From positions 34,201 through 98,200 of the forward strand of contig JANYLR010000054.1 of NCBI GenBank assembly GCA_025363715.1: a stretch of DNA of 64,000 bases, read 5' to 3'. Shown piece after piece: positions 17,222 to 25,058 of this stretch. The DNA comes from Holophagaceae bacterium. GTDB lineage: Bacteria; Acidobacteriota; Holophagae; Holophagales; Holophagaceae. Position numbers and translations under genes: made by a program. Within the stretch, counting starts at the first letter, position 1. Each line of letters opens with the position of its first letter. The notes beneath the pieces were generated by a model. The model was not told where the DNA came from. It saw nothing but the letters and a program-made list of their open reading frames with translations, and ran no database searches.

Positions 17222-19454
17222 GGGACACCTCCTCACAGCGCTGCAGAAGCCGCTCTGGCGTCATGGGAACTTCATCCAGCCGCAGGGGGCCGAGGGCGCC
17301 TTCCAGGGCGTTCAGCAGGGCCGGGGCGGGCCCGTCCATGGGCAATTCGCCGATGCCCTTGGCGCCACCGGGGCCCGCCGGGTGGGCATTCTCCAGGAAG
17401 ACCACCTGAATGCGCGGCAGGTCCGCGCTGGTGGGAATGATGTAGTTGGTCATCTGGTTGTTGATCATGCGGCCCTGCTTCGTGGTGACTTCTTCCCATA
17501 GGCCCCAGCCGATGCCCTGGGCCACGCCGCCCTCAACCTGGCCGGCGGCCAGCCGGGGATTCACCACGCGCCCCACCTCCTGCACGGTGACGAAGTCCTC
17601 GACCTTCACCTCGTAGGTATCCAGATCCACGGCCACCTCGGCGGCGTAGCAGGCCCAGGAGAAGGTGGGATAGGCATCGCCCTGGTAGGTGCTGTCGTTC
17701 CAGACGATGTTGGGAGGCCGGTGGTACTGCCCATAGCACTTCACGGAACCAAGCGTTGCCACGGCTTTGGCAACGGCTACCTGGAAGGACTCTGGGGTGT
17801 AGGGCTCCTGCAGGAAGCCCTGCTGCACCAGGGACTGCTTGAAGCCGATGGCGGCGTCCTCCAGGATCCGGCCCACCATCATGGTGCTGCGGGAGGCCAC
17901 GGTGGGCCCGCTGTTGGGCACCCGGTCCGTATCCACCTCGGCCACGTCCACCAGCTCGTAGGGCAGCTTGAGGGCCTCGGCGACGATCTGGGAGAACACG
18001 GTGTTCTTCCCCTGCCCCATTTCCGTGGAGGCCGCGAGAATCGACACTGTGCCGTCGGCCAGTCCTTCGACCCCCGCCACGGAGGCCAGGTAGGACTCGC
18101 CGCTGCCGGTGAAGCCGCAGCCGTGCATGAACACCGAGAAGCCCACGCCCCGCTTGATGGGCCCTTCCCCCTGGTTGGTGATGGCGAAGGCCGCACGCTT
18201 GTCGTGGTAACCGATCTCAGCGAGGGCCCTGTCCATGAGGCCGCCCAGGTCGAGATCCTCCCGGATCACCTGGCCCGTGGCCATGGTGTCGCCCAGCCGC
18301 AGGAAGTTCTTCCGGCGCAGTTCCACGGGATCCAGGCCCAGCTTGCGGGCGCAGATGTCCATGTGGCGTTCCATCGCGAAGAGGCTCTGGGGCGCCCCGA
18401 AGCCGCGGAAGGCCCCGGGAGGCGGTGTGTTCGTGGCCACGGCGCGGGCATGCACCTTCACATGGGGACAGCGGTACAGGCCCGCCGCGTGGATGGCACC
18501 ACGGCTCAGCACCACCGGGGACATGGTGGCGTAGGCCCCGCCGTCGATGACGAAGTCCGTTTCCAGGGCCAGAAGGTGGCCTTCGGCGTCGAAGGCCGTC
18601 TTCAGGCGGGAGCGGCTGGGATGCCGCTTGGTGGTGCAGGCCAGGTCCTCTTCCCGGTCGTAGATCAGCTTTACCGGCTTGCCGCTCTTCCAAGCCAGCA
18701 GGGCCGCGTGGCCACCATTCACGGAGGGATAGTCCTCCTTGCCACCGAAGGCGCCGCCCATCTCCATGGCCACCACCCGCACCCGGTCTTCGGGCAGGCC
18801 GAAGAGCTGCTTGAGGGCGCCATGCACATAGTAGGGACACTGCAGCGAACCCCAGACCGTCACCCAGGTCTGGGCGTCCTTTTCCTCCACCACCGCCACC
18901 ATGGCGTTGGTTTCCAGGTACATCTGCTCCTGGGCGCCCGTGAAGTACTCCCCTTCGATCACGTGGGCGGCCCGGTCCCAAACCTTAGAGGGATCGCCCT
19001 TCTGGATGCGAATTTCCTTCAGGAGATTGTGCGTGCCATAGATGACCTGCTCCAGGTCCAGGGAGGCCTGGATATCCAGGATCGCCGGGAGCTCCTCCAC
19101 CTCGAGCGCGACGGCCAGCCGGGCCCTTTCGGCCAGGTGGCGATTGGAATGCGCGAGCAGCACCACGGGCTGCTCCATGTGCGTAATCTCTTCGCCGATC
19201 CCCACCAGGAAGGGCTGGTCATGCATCACGGAGGCCACGAGGTTCTTCCCGGGGATATCCGCGGCGGTGACGATGGTAAATTCGGCCCAGGGAATGCCCC
19301 CGCCGAAGTGGATGCCCTTCAGGATGCCCCGGGGCACCTGGGAGCGGACCGTGACGCCGTGGAGGGCGTCCGGCACGAATTTGTCGTCCGTGTAGATGGC
19401 TGTGCCCATGACCTTGGCACGGCCTTCCTTCCGGTGGGAAGAAGCTCCGATCAC
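17214..19454 (-). CDS. xdhA: Xanthine dehydrogenase molybdenum-binding subunit
   Basis: 746 residues from a GTG at 19452-19454, chosen because AGGAGG lies 5 nt before it and the length then matches E. coli XdhA (752). The track's TTG at 19544 would run through two hairpins. Molybdenum hydroxylase motifs: GGAFGGKEDYPS, PPGAFRGFGAPQS, EMGQGKNT, and GPGGAKGIGELP near the C-terminus. It hydroxylates hypoxanthine/xanthine-type purines. It follows the BMP binding-protein gene by 126 bp that contains two strong hairpins. It is distinct from the fused Se-type enzyme at 10981-13587, so the cluster has two different molybdenum hydroxylases. Confidence 0.93.
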   Translation of the reverse strand: MIGASSHRKEGRAKVMGTAIYTDDKFVPDALHGVTVRSQVPRGILKGIHFGGGIPWAEFTIVTAADIPGKNLVASVMHDQPFLVGIGEEITHMEQPVVLLAHSNRHLAERARLAVALEVEELPAILDIQASLDLEQVIYGTHNLLKEIRIQKGDPSKVWDRAAHVIEGEYFTGAQEQMYLETNAMVAVVEEKDAQTWVTVWGSLQCPYYVHGALKQLFGLPEDRVRVVAMEMGGAFGGKEDYPSVNGGHAALLAWKSGKPVKLIYDREEDLACTTKRHPSRSRLKTAFDAEGHLLALETDFVIDGGAYATMSPVVLSRGAIHAAGLYRCPHVKVHARAVATNTPPPGAFRGFGAPQSLFAMERHMDICARKLGLDPVELRRKNFLRLGDTMATGQVIREDLDLGGLMDRALAEIGYHDKRAAFAITNQGEGPIKRGVGFSVFMHGCGFTGSGESYLASVAGVEGLADGTVSILAASTEMGQGKNTVFSQIVAEALKLPYELVDVAEVDTDRVPNSGPTVASRSTMMVGRILEDAAIGFKQSLVQQGFLQEPYTPESFQVAVAKAVATLGSVKCYGQYHRPPNIVWNDSTYQGDAYPTFSWACYAAEVAVDLDTYEVKVEDFVTVQEVGRVVNPRLAAGQVEGGVAQGIGWGLWEEVTTKQGRMINNQMTNYIIPTSADLPRIQVVFLENAHPAGPGGAKGIGELPMDGPAPALLNALEGALGPLRLDEVPMTPERLLQRCEEVSHG

Positions 19455-19483
19455 TGGGGCCTCCTGGTGGGCGGTGAAGCGTT

Positions 19484-19509
19484 CCCGCACGGGGACATGC
19501 CCGTGCGGG
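19484..19509. other. Intercistronic hairpin A before xdhA
   Basis: CCCGCACGGG and CCCGTGCGGG form a perfect 10-bp stem with a 6-nt loop, about 30 bp before the xdhA GTG. No U-tract follows, so it looks like an mRNA-stabilising or expression-tuning stem between the binding-protein gene and xdhA. Confidence 0.55.
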
Positions 19510-19532
19510 GCAAAGCCTGAAGGATGAGATGA

Positions 19533-19566
19533 CAGGTGGGGCAAGGTTGTTGCCCCTCCCCACCTG
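19533..19566. other. Intercistronic hairpin B just after the BMP binding-protein gene
   Basis: CAGGTGGGG and CCCCACCTG form a 9-bp perfect stem around a 16-nt loop, 14 bp past the stop of the binding-protein gene. Strong stems behind a binding-protein gene commonly protect its message so that it is made in excess over the rest of the operon. Confidence 0.5.
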
Positions 19567-19580
19567 CCACGGCCATCAAC

Positions 19581-20672
19581 CTACTTCTTGGGCAGGGTGG
19601 AAGCCACGCCCTGCACGTAGTAGTTCATGGCGCCCATCTCGGCATCGGTCATGTCCTTGCCCTTGGCCACGCGCTCCTTGCCGTCCTGGTCGACCACCGG
19701 TCCGGCGAAGGGATGGAACTTGCCGGCCCTGATCTCGCCTTCCAGCTTCTCGACAGCCTTCTTCACGTCGGCGGGGACTGCGGGATTGATCGGAGCGAGC
19801 TTGATCATCCCGTCCTTGAGACCGCCCCAAAGGTTGGTGCCCGTCCACTTCTTGTCGAGCACCTGCTTGACCACCTTGGTGTAGAAGTCGCCCCAGATGT
19901 GGGTGGTGCCGCTGAGCTGGGTGGTGGGTCCGTACTTGGTCATGTCGGAGTGGTAGGAGAAGGACCAGGTGCCCTTTTCCTTGTGCTTCTCTTCGGCCGC
20001 CTGCACCACGGCGGTGGAATCCGTGTGGTGGGTGATCATGTCGGCGCCCTGGGAGATGAGGGTCATGGCAGCTTCCCGCTCCTTGCCCGGATCGAACCAC
20101 GAGTTCACCCAGATGACGCGCACTTCAGCCTTGGGGTTGACGCTCTTCATGCCGCGGGTGAAGGCGTTGATGCCCTGCATCACCTCGGGGATGGGGAAGG
20201 CGGCCACGTAGCCGGCCACGTTGGTCTTGGTCATCTTGCCGGCGATGACGCCGTTCAGGTAGCGGCCCTCGTAGAACCGGGCGTTGTAGATGCCGAAGTT
20301 CTTGCCGGTCTTGTAGCCGGTGGCATGGAAGAAGGTGGCGTTGGGGAAGGCCTTGGACACCTTCTCCGTCTGGTTCATGTAGCCGAAGGAGGTGGTGAAG
20401 ATGATCTGGTTGCCATCCTGGGCCAGCTGCCGGATGATGCGCTCGGCGTCGGCGCCCTCGGGCACGTTCTCGATGAACTTGGTGGTGACGGCCCCCTTCA
20501 TGGCGGCCTCCATCTGCTTGCGGCCCAGGTCGTGCTGGAAGGTCCAGCCCGCGTCTCCGACGGGGCTGACGTAGACGAAGCCCACCTTGACGGGCTCGGC
20601 GGCCATCAGGGCGGTGGAAGCAAGCAAGGCCATTCCGGCCATGGATGCGAGTGCGAGGTTGCGATGCTTCAT
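19581..20672 (-). CDS. BMP-family ABC transporter substrate-binding protein (nucleoside/purine uptake)
   Basis: 363 residues. It starts with a signal peptide (MKHRNLALASMAGMALLAST..., cleavage near ALMA-AEP) with no lipobox cysteine, so it is periplasmic and not a lipoprotein. The mature start VKVGFVYVSPVGDAGWTFQHD is the typical BMP/PnrA family opening; these proteins bind nucleosides and related purines. GADMITHHTDST fits the second lobe. It follows the second permease by 67 bp and precedes xdhA. The context makes a purine base, nucleoside or urate the likely ligand. Confidence 0.93.
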   Translation of the reverse strand: MKHRNLALASMAGMALLASTALMAAEPVKVGFVYVSPVGDAGWTFQHDLGRKQMEAAMKGAVTTKFIENVPEGADAERIIRQLAQDGNQIIFTTSFGYMNQTEKVSKAFPNATFFHATGYKTGKNFGIYNARFYEGRYLNGVIAGKMTKTNVAGYVAAFPIPEVMQGINAFTRGMKSVNPKAEVRVIWVNSWFDPGKEREAAMTLISQGADMITHHTDSTAVVQAAEEKHKEKGTWSFSYHSDMTKYGPTTQLSGTTHIWGDFYTKVVKQVLDKKWTGTNLWGGLKDGMIKLAPINPAVPADVKKAVEKLEGEIRAGKFHPFAGPVVDQDGKERVAKGKDMTDAEMGAMNYYVQGVASTLPKK

Positions 20673-20735
20673 GGGTGTGCCTCCGGGAAAAGGGAATGAG
20701 GTCCGCCGGAATGGGCGGGTGGATTGAGGGAAAGT

Positions 20736-21668
20736 TCAGGCATCGGGCAGGAAGGGCTGGCCGAGGGAGGCCGGGGAATTGATCCGGATCGTACTCCGGT
20801 TCCGGGAGATGAGCACCAGCACCAGGATGGTGGCCACATAGGGAAGGGAGGAAAGGAACTGGGCGGGAATGCTGATCCGGGCCCCGGACCCTTGGACGAA
20901 CATCTGGGTGATCATGCAGCCGCCGAAGAGGTAGGCCCCGATCATGACCCGCATGGGCCGCCAGGTGGCGAAGACCACCAGGGAGAGGGCGATCCAGCCC
21001 CGGCCCGCCACCATGCCCTCCACCCACATGGGCGTGTAGAACACGGACAGGAAGGCGCCGCCGATGCCGGCCATGGCTCCGCCGAAAAGCACCGCCTGAT
21101 AGCGGATGCGCACCACGCCGTAGCCGATGGAGTGGGCGGCCACCGGGGATTCGCCCACGGCGCGGAGCACCAGGCCTGAGCGGCTGCGGTACAGAAACCA
21201 GGCCACGGCGGCGATCAGCACCCAGGAGAAGTACACGAGGCCCTGCTGCTCAAAGAGGGAGGGCCCCAGCAGGGGGATTTTGTTGAGCAGGGGGATGCGG
21301 ATGGGCGTCACGCTGGCCAGGGCGATGGATTCGTAGGGCTTGCCGATGAAGGCCGACAGGCCCACGCCGAAGATGGACAGGGCCAAGCCTGAGGCCACCT
21401 GGTTGGCCATGAGGGTGAGGGCGGAGATGCCGAAGAGCAGAGACATGAGCATGCCCGCGCCCATGCCCGCGAGGATGCCCAGGAGGGGACTGCCGGTGTG
21501 GTGGGCAGTGGCGAAGGCCGCCACGGCGCCCACGGACATGATGCCTTCGGCCCCCAGATTGAGCACGCCGGACTTCTCCGTGACCAGCTCGCCCAGGGCC
21601 ACGATGATCAGGGGGGTTCCCGCCACCACGGTGGCGAAGAGGATGGAGCTGATGAAGGAGAGTTCCAT
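20736..21668 (-). CDS. BMP-type ABC transporter permease 2
   Basis: 310 residues, very hydrophobic with about 8 or more membrane segments. It belongs to the nucleoside ABC permease family (NupQ/YufQ-like), with GVLNLGAEGIMSVGAVAAFA and AFIGKPYESI typical of the second permease. It pairs with the 355-residue permease 9 bp upstream to form the inner-membrane pore for the BMP importer. Confidence 0.92.
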   Translation of the reverse strand: MELSFISSILFATVVAGTPLIIVALGELVTEKSGVLNLGAEGIMSVGAVAAFATAHHTGSPLLGILAGMGAGMLMSLLFGISALTLMANQVASGLALSIFGVGLSAFIGKPYESIALASVTPIRIPLLNKIPLLGPSLFEQQGLVYFSWVLIAAVAWFLYRSRSGLVLRAVGESPVAAHSIGYGVVRIRYQAVLFGGAMAGIGGAFLSVFYTPMWVEGMVAGRGWIALSLVVFATWRPMRVMIGAYLFGGCMITQMFVQGSGARISIPAQFLSSLPYVATILVLVLISRNRSTIRINSPASLGQPFLPDA

Positions 21669-21677
21669 GGGAGGTCC

Positions 21678-22745
21678 CTACTTCCTGCGGCGGACCAGCC
21701 GGGGCCGGAAGTTGATGAACACGTCGGAGCCCAGCAGGAAGAACAGCAGCATGCCCTGGAAGACCTTGGAGATCGAGGAGGGCAGAGCGAGGTACTGCTG
21801 GGCCTGCTCGCCGCCCATGTAGAGCAGGGCCATGAGCAGGCTGGAGAAGAGGATGCCGATGGGGCTGAGTCGGCCCACGAAGGCCACGATCATGGCGGCA
21901 AAGCCATAGCCGGGGCTGATGTGCTCGGTGATCTGGCCGATGGGTCCGGCCACCTCCGAGATGCCCGCGACGCCGGCCATGGCCCCACCCGCCAGCATAC
22001 CGATCCAGACCGAGCGCTTGGCGGAAAAGCCCGCATAGCGGCCCGCGAACTCCGCCTGGCCAGCCACCTTCATCTGGTAGCCCATGAAGCTGCGGTTCAT
22101 GAAGACCCAGCCCACCACCAGGGCCCCCAGGGCAAACACCAGGGCGGCGTTCACCCGCGTCCCCGCCAGCAGGATGGGGAGGGTGGCCGTGGCCGAGAAC
22201 AGCTTGGTCTGGGGGAAGTTGAAGCCGTCCGGGTCCTTCCAGGGGCCATGCACCAGCCAGGACACCATGAGCTCGGCCACATAGACGAGCATCAGGCTGG
22301 TGAGGATCTCGTTGGCGTTGAACCGGGTCCGCAGGAAGGCCGGAATGGCGGCCCAGAGCATGCCGCCCAGGGCCCCCGCGATGATCATGGAAGGCAGCAG
22401 GAAAGGGCTGTTGCTGCCTTCGAAACGGAGGGCCAGCCAGCCGCCCGCCAGGGCGCCGATGAGCAGCTGGCCCTCAGCGCCAATGTTCCAGACATTCGCC
22501 TTGAACCCCACCGATAGGCCCACCGCACAAAGCATCAGGGGAGTGGCCTTGAGGAACAGCTCGGCCACTCCGTAGGAATCCTTCAGGGGATTCATGAAGA
22601 AGACCTTGAAGCCCTCCACCGGGCTCTTGCCCAGGATGAGGAAGAGGATCAGGCCGCTCAGGAACATCAAGCCCACCGCCAGTATGGGCGAGAGGTAGGT
22701 CATGGCCTTGGAGGGCTCGGGCCGGGGCTCGAACTTAAGCCACAT
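21678..22745 (-). CDS. BMP-type ABC transporter permease 1
   Basis: 355 residues, NupP/YufP-like permease, with about 9-10 membrane segments and the family motif NVWNIGAEGQLLIGALAG. Its start overlaps the end of the ATPase gene by 11 bp. With permease 2 it forms the heterodimeric membrane part of the importer. Confidence 0.92.
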   Translation of the reverse strand: MWLKFEPRPEPSKAMTYLSPILAVGLMFLSGLILFLILGKSPVEGFKVFFMNPLKDSYGVAELFLKATPLMLCAVGLSVGFKANVWNIGAEGQLLIGALAGGWLALRFEGSNSPFLLPSMIIAGALGGMLWAAIPAFLRTRFNANEILTSLMLVYVAELMVSWLVHGPWKDPDGFNFPQTKLFSATATLPILLAGTRVNAALVFALGALVVGWVFMNRSFMGYQMKVAGQAEFAGRYAGFSAKRSVWIGMLAGGAMAGVAGISEVAGPIGQITEHISPGYGFAAMIVAFVGRLSPIGILFSSLLMALLYMGGEQAQQYLALPSSISKVFQGMLLFFLLGSDVFINFRPRLVRRRK

Positions 22746-24288
22746 GGCTGGCCCCCTCCGGCGTCTTGGCGCCGGGCCACAGGCCGCTCATCCACATGCC
22801 GATCTCCTCGACGTTGGTATCTGAGGTGACTTTGCTGGGCGACAGGCTGCCCTTGGCGATCACCTGGATTCGGTCGCAGATCTCGAACAGCTCCTCCAAC
22901 TCCTCGGAGATCACCAGCACCGCCGAACCGGAATTGCGCAGATCCAGGACCGACTGCCGGATGAAGGACGAGGCGCCCACGTCCACTCCCCAGGTGGGCT
23001 GGGCCAGCACGAGCACCTTGGGTTCCTGCATGATCTCGCGGCCCACGATGAACTTCTGAAGGTTGCCCCCGGACAGGGACTTGGCCTCGGAATGAGCGCC
23101 ACCGCATTTGACATCGAAGCGCTTGATGCACTCCTCCGCGAAGCGCTTGGCCACGCCGAACCGGATGAGGCCAGCGAAGAGCATGCCCTTGCGGTAGGCC
23201 GTGAGCAGGATGTTCTCCGTGAGGGAGAGCCGCGGCACGGCCCCCCGTCCCAGGCGCTCCTCGGGCACGAAGCACATGCCCAGCCCACGGCGCCGGGCCG
23301 GATTCAAGTGGCCCACAGGGACGCCGCACAATTCGACAGCATGCTTGTCGGCCAGGGGTTCCTCGCCGGAGATGGCCCGGAGCAGCTCCTGCTGGCCGTT
23401 GCCGGACACGCCCGCGATGCCTACGATCTCTCCGCTCCGCACCTCCAGGTGGATGTCCTTGAGGTCCGTGCCGAAGGGATCGTCCGTGGCGTGAGACAAC
23501 CCCTGGATGCGCAGCCGCACTTCGCCGCCATCCTCGGGCTCCCCGTGGCAGCAGGCCGGCAGGTCCACCCCGATCATCAGGCGGGCCATGGTCTGCGGCG
23601 TTTCCTCGGAAGGGGTGCAGGTGCCGGTGACCTTGCCGCCCCGCAGCACCGTGGCCTTGTGGCAGAGCTCCTGGATCTCATCCAGCTTGTGGCTGATGTA
23701 GAGGATGCTCACCCCTTCGGCCGCCAGCTGCCGCAGGGTCTCGAAGAGCTTGCGCACGGCCTGGGGCGTCAGCACCGAGGTGGGCTCGTCCAGGATCAGG
23801 AGCCTGGGGTTCTGCAGCAGGCAGCGGATGATCTCCACCCGCTGCCGCTCCCCCACGGACAGGGCATGGACCATCCGGCGGGGATCCACGGGCAGGCCGT
23901 AGCGCTCGGAGACCTCCTCAATGCGCTTGGCGAGCGCGGCCAGCTCCAGCTTGCCCGGGATGGACAAGGCCACGTTCTGCACCACGGTGAGCGTCTCGAA
24001 CAACGAGAAGTGCTGGAACACCATCCCGATGCCCAGGGCCCGGGCCTGGGCGGGATTGGAGACCGTCACCGGCTGGCCTTCCCAGAGGATCTCGCCTTCG
24101 TCCGGGCGGATGACCCCGTAGATCACCTTCATCAGGGTGGACTTGCCCGCGCCGTTCTCCCCCAGCACCGCGTGGATCTCGCCGGGCATGACCGTGAGGT
24201 CGATGCCGTCATTGGCCACCACCGATGGATAGACTTTGCGGATTCCCCGGATGGCTAGCCTGGGCATATCAGAGGGCTGGGTGGGCAT
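22735..24288 (-). CDS. BMP-type ABC transporter ATPase with two nucleotide-binding domains
   Basis: 517 residues from ATG 24286-24288; the track start at 24309 is an in-frame TTG. Domain 1 has Walker A GENGAGKST, signature LSVGERQRVEI and Walker B LLILDEPTSVL. Domain 2 has a Walker-A-like region GVSGNGQQELL, signature LSGGNLQKFIVG and a degenerate Walker B VLVLAQPTWGVD (Gln where Asp-Glu is usual). Sugar and nucleoside ABC systems (RbsA, NupO) share this asymmetric two-domain layout. It is the first gene of the importer operon, behind a divergent promoter region shared with the guanine deaminase gene. Confidence 0.92.
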   Translation of the reverse strand: MPTQPSDMPRLAIRGIRKVYPSVVANDGIDLTVMPGEIHAVLGENGAGKSTLMKVIYGVIRPDEGEILWEGQPVTVSNPAQARALGIGMVFQHFSLFETLTVVQNVALSIPGKLELAALAKRIEEVSERYGLPVDPRRMVHALSVGERQRVEIIRCLLQNPRLLILDEPTSVLTPQAVRKLFETLRQLAAEGVSILYISHKLDEIQELCHKATVLRGGKVTGTCTPSEETPQTMARLMIGVDLPACCHGEPEDGGEVRLRIQGLSHATDDPFGTDLKDIHLEVRSGEIVGIAGVSGNGQQELLRAISGEEPLADKHAVELCGVPVGHLNPARRRGLGMCFVPEERLGRGAVPRLSLTENILLTAYRKGMLFAGLIRFGVAKRFAEECIKRFDVKCGGAHSEAKSLSGGNLQKFIVGREIMQEPKVLVLAQPTWGVDVGASSFIRQSVLDLRNSGSAVLVISEELEELFEICDRIQVIAKGSLSPSKVTSDTNVEEIGMWMSGLWPGAKTPEGASHVA

Positions 24289-24444
24289 CGGGCCTGCTCG
24301 GTGGGTCAACGGGGAGGGGTGGGTTGGTCCTGAAGCGGAAGGAGTGCAGAATCCTGGCGGGAGGCCCTGGATAAGGATGTCAGGCCTGGGCGAGGGTGTT
24401 CGAAGGTTGAGGGAGCGAAAAACAGGCGGCTCGGAATGGGGTCG

Positions 24445-24488
24445 AGTATGATTTTTTTCTCACATAAGTCAAATTTTTTCACTATGAT
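24445..24488. promoter_or_regulatory. Divergent promoter region between the importer operon and guanine deaminase
   Basis: This AT-rich island sits in a 281-bp gap. For the minus strand, TTGACT (24467-24472) and CATACT (24445-24450) are 16 bp apart. For the plus strand, TATGAT (24483-24488) is a good -10, with only a weak TCACAT 17 bp upstream. Short direct repeats (TTTTTTCTCAC and TTTTTTCAC) lie between them and could bind a shared regulator. The rest of the gap (24289-24444) shows nothing I can name. Confidence 0.5.
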
Positions 24489-24569
24489 CGAATCCGCATC
24501 TCGGCACCCATAGGACTCGTTTCGATTCAAATGACTGATTTACGAGCCGTTTCATTCGACAGGATTGCC

Positions 24570-25052
24570 ATGACCTCCGTTCCGGATTCCCAGGCCCATA
24601 TGCGCCGAGCCATCGAACTCTCTCGGATCCACATGGAGGCGGGGGAAGGCGGTCCCTTCGGGGCAGTGGTGGTGAAAGACGGCCTGATCATCGGGGAAGG
24701 CTGGAACCGGGTGACCTCCACTTGCGATCCCACCGCCCACGCCGAAGTAGTGGCTATCCGCCAGGCCTGCGGCCACTTGGGCGCCTTTTCCCTGAGGGGC
24801 TGCGAGATCTACACCAGCTGCGAACCCTGCCCCATGTGCCTCGCCGCCATCTATTGGGCCCGGCTCGACCGGATCTGGTACGCCAACAACCAGGCGGACG
24901 CTGCCGCCATCCAGTTCGACGACCAATGGCTCTACCGGGAAGTAGCCCTGCCGATCGGGAACCGGAGCCTCCCCGCGAAGAGTCTGCTGCGGGCCGAGGC
25001 CCTGACTGTCTTCCAGGCCTGGGACGCGAAACCGGACAAGACCCGCTACTGA
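24570..25052 (+). CDS. guaD: Guanine deaminase (CDA-like, GuaD type)
   Basis: 160 residues if started at ATG 24570, which has AGGA at 5 nt and brings the length close to B. subtilis GuaD (156); the track ATG at 24531 lacks an SD. Zinc ligands are in the HAE motif (TAHAEVVAI) and in PCPMC; DPTAHAE and ANNQADAAAIQFDD resemble guanine deaminase more than tRNA adenosine deaminase TadA. It converts guanine to xanthine, the substrate of the xanthine dehydrogenases. It is transcribed divergently from the importer operon and converges, 6 bp apart, on the amidohydrolase gene. Confidence 0.85.
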   Translation: MTSVPDSQAHMRRAIELSRIHMEAGEGGPFGAVVVKDGLIIGEGWNRVTSTCDPTAHAEVVAIRQACGHLGAFSLRGCEIYTSCEPCPMCLAAIYWARLDRIWYANNQADAAAIQFDDQWLYREVALPIGNRSLPAKSLLRAEALTVFQAWDAKPDKTRY

Positions 25053-25058
25053 TACCGG

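Noticed and set aside
24570-25052. tRNA adenosine deaminase TadA as the identity of this deaminase
   Set aside because: Both share HAE and PCPMC motifs, but the surrounding sequence, length and purine-cluster context fit guanine deaminase better.
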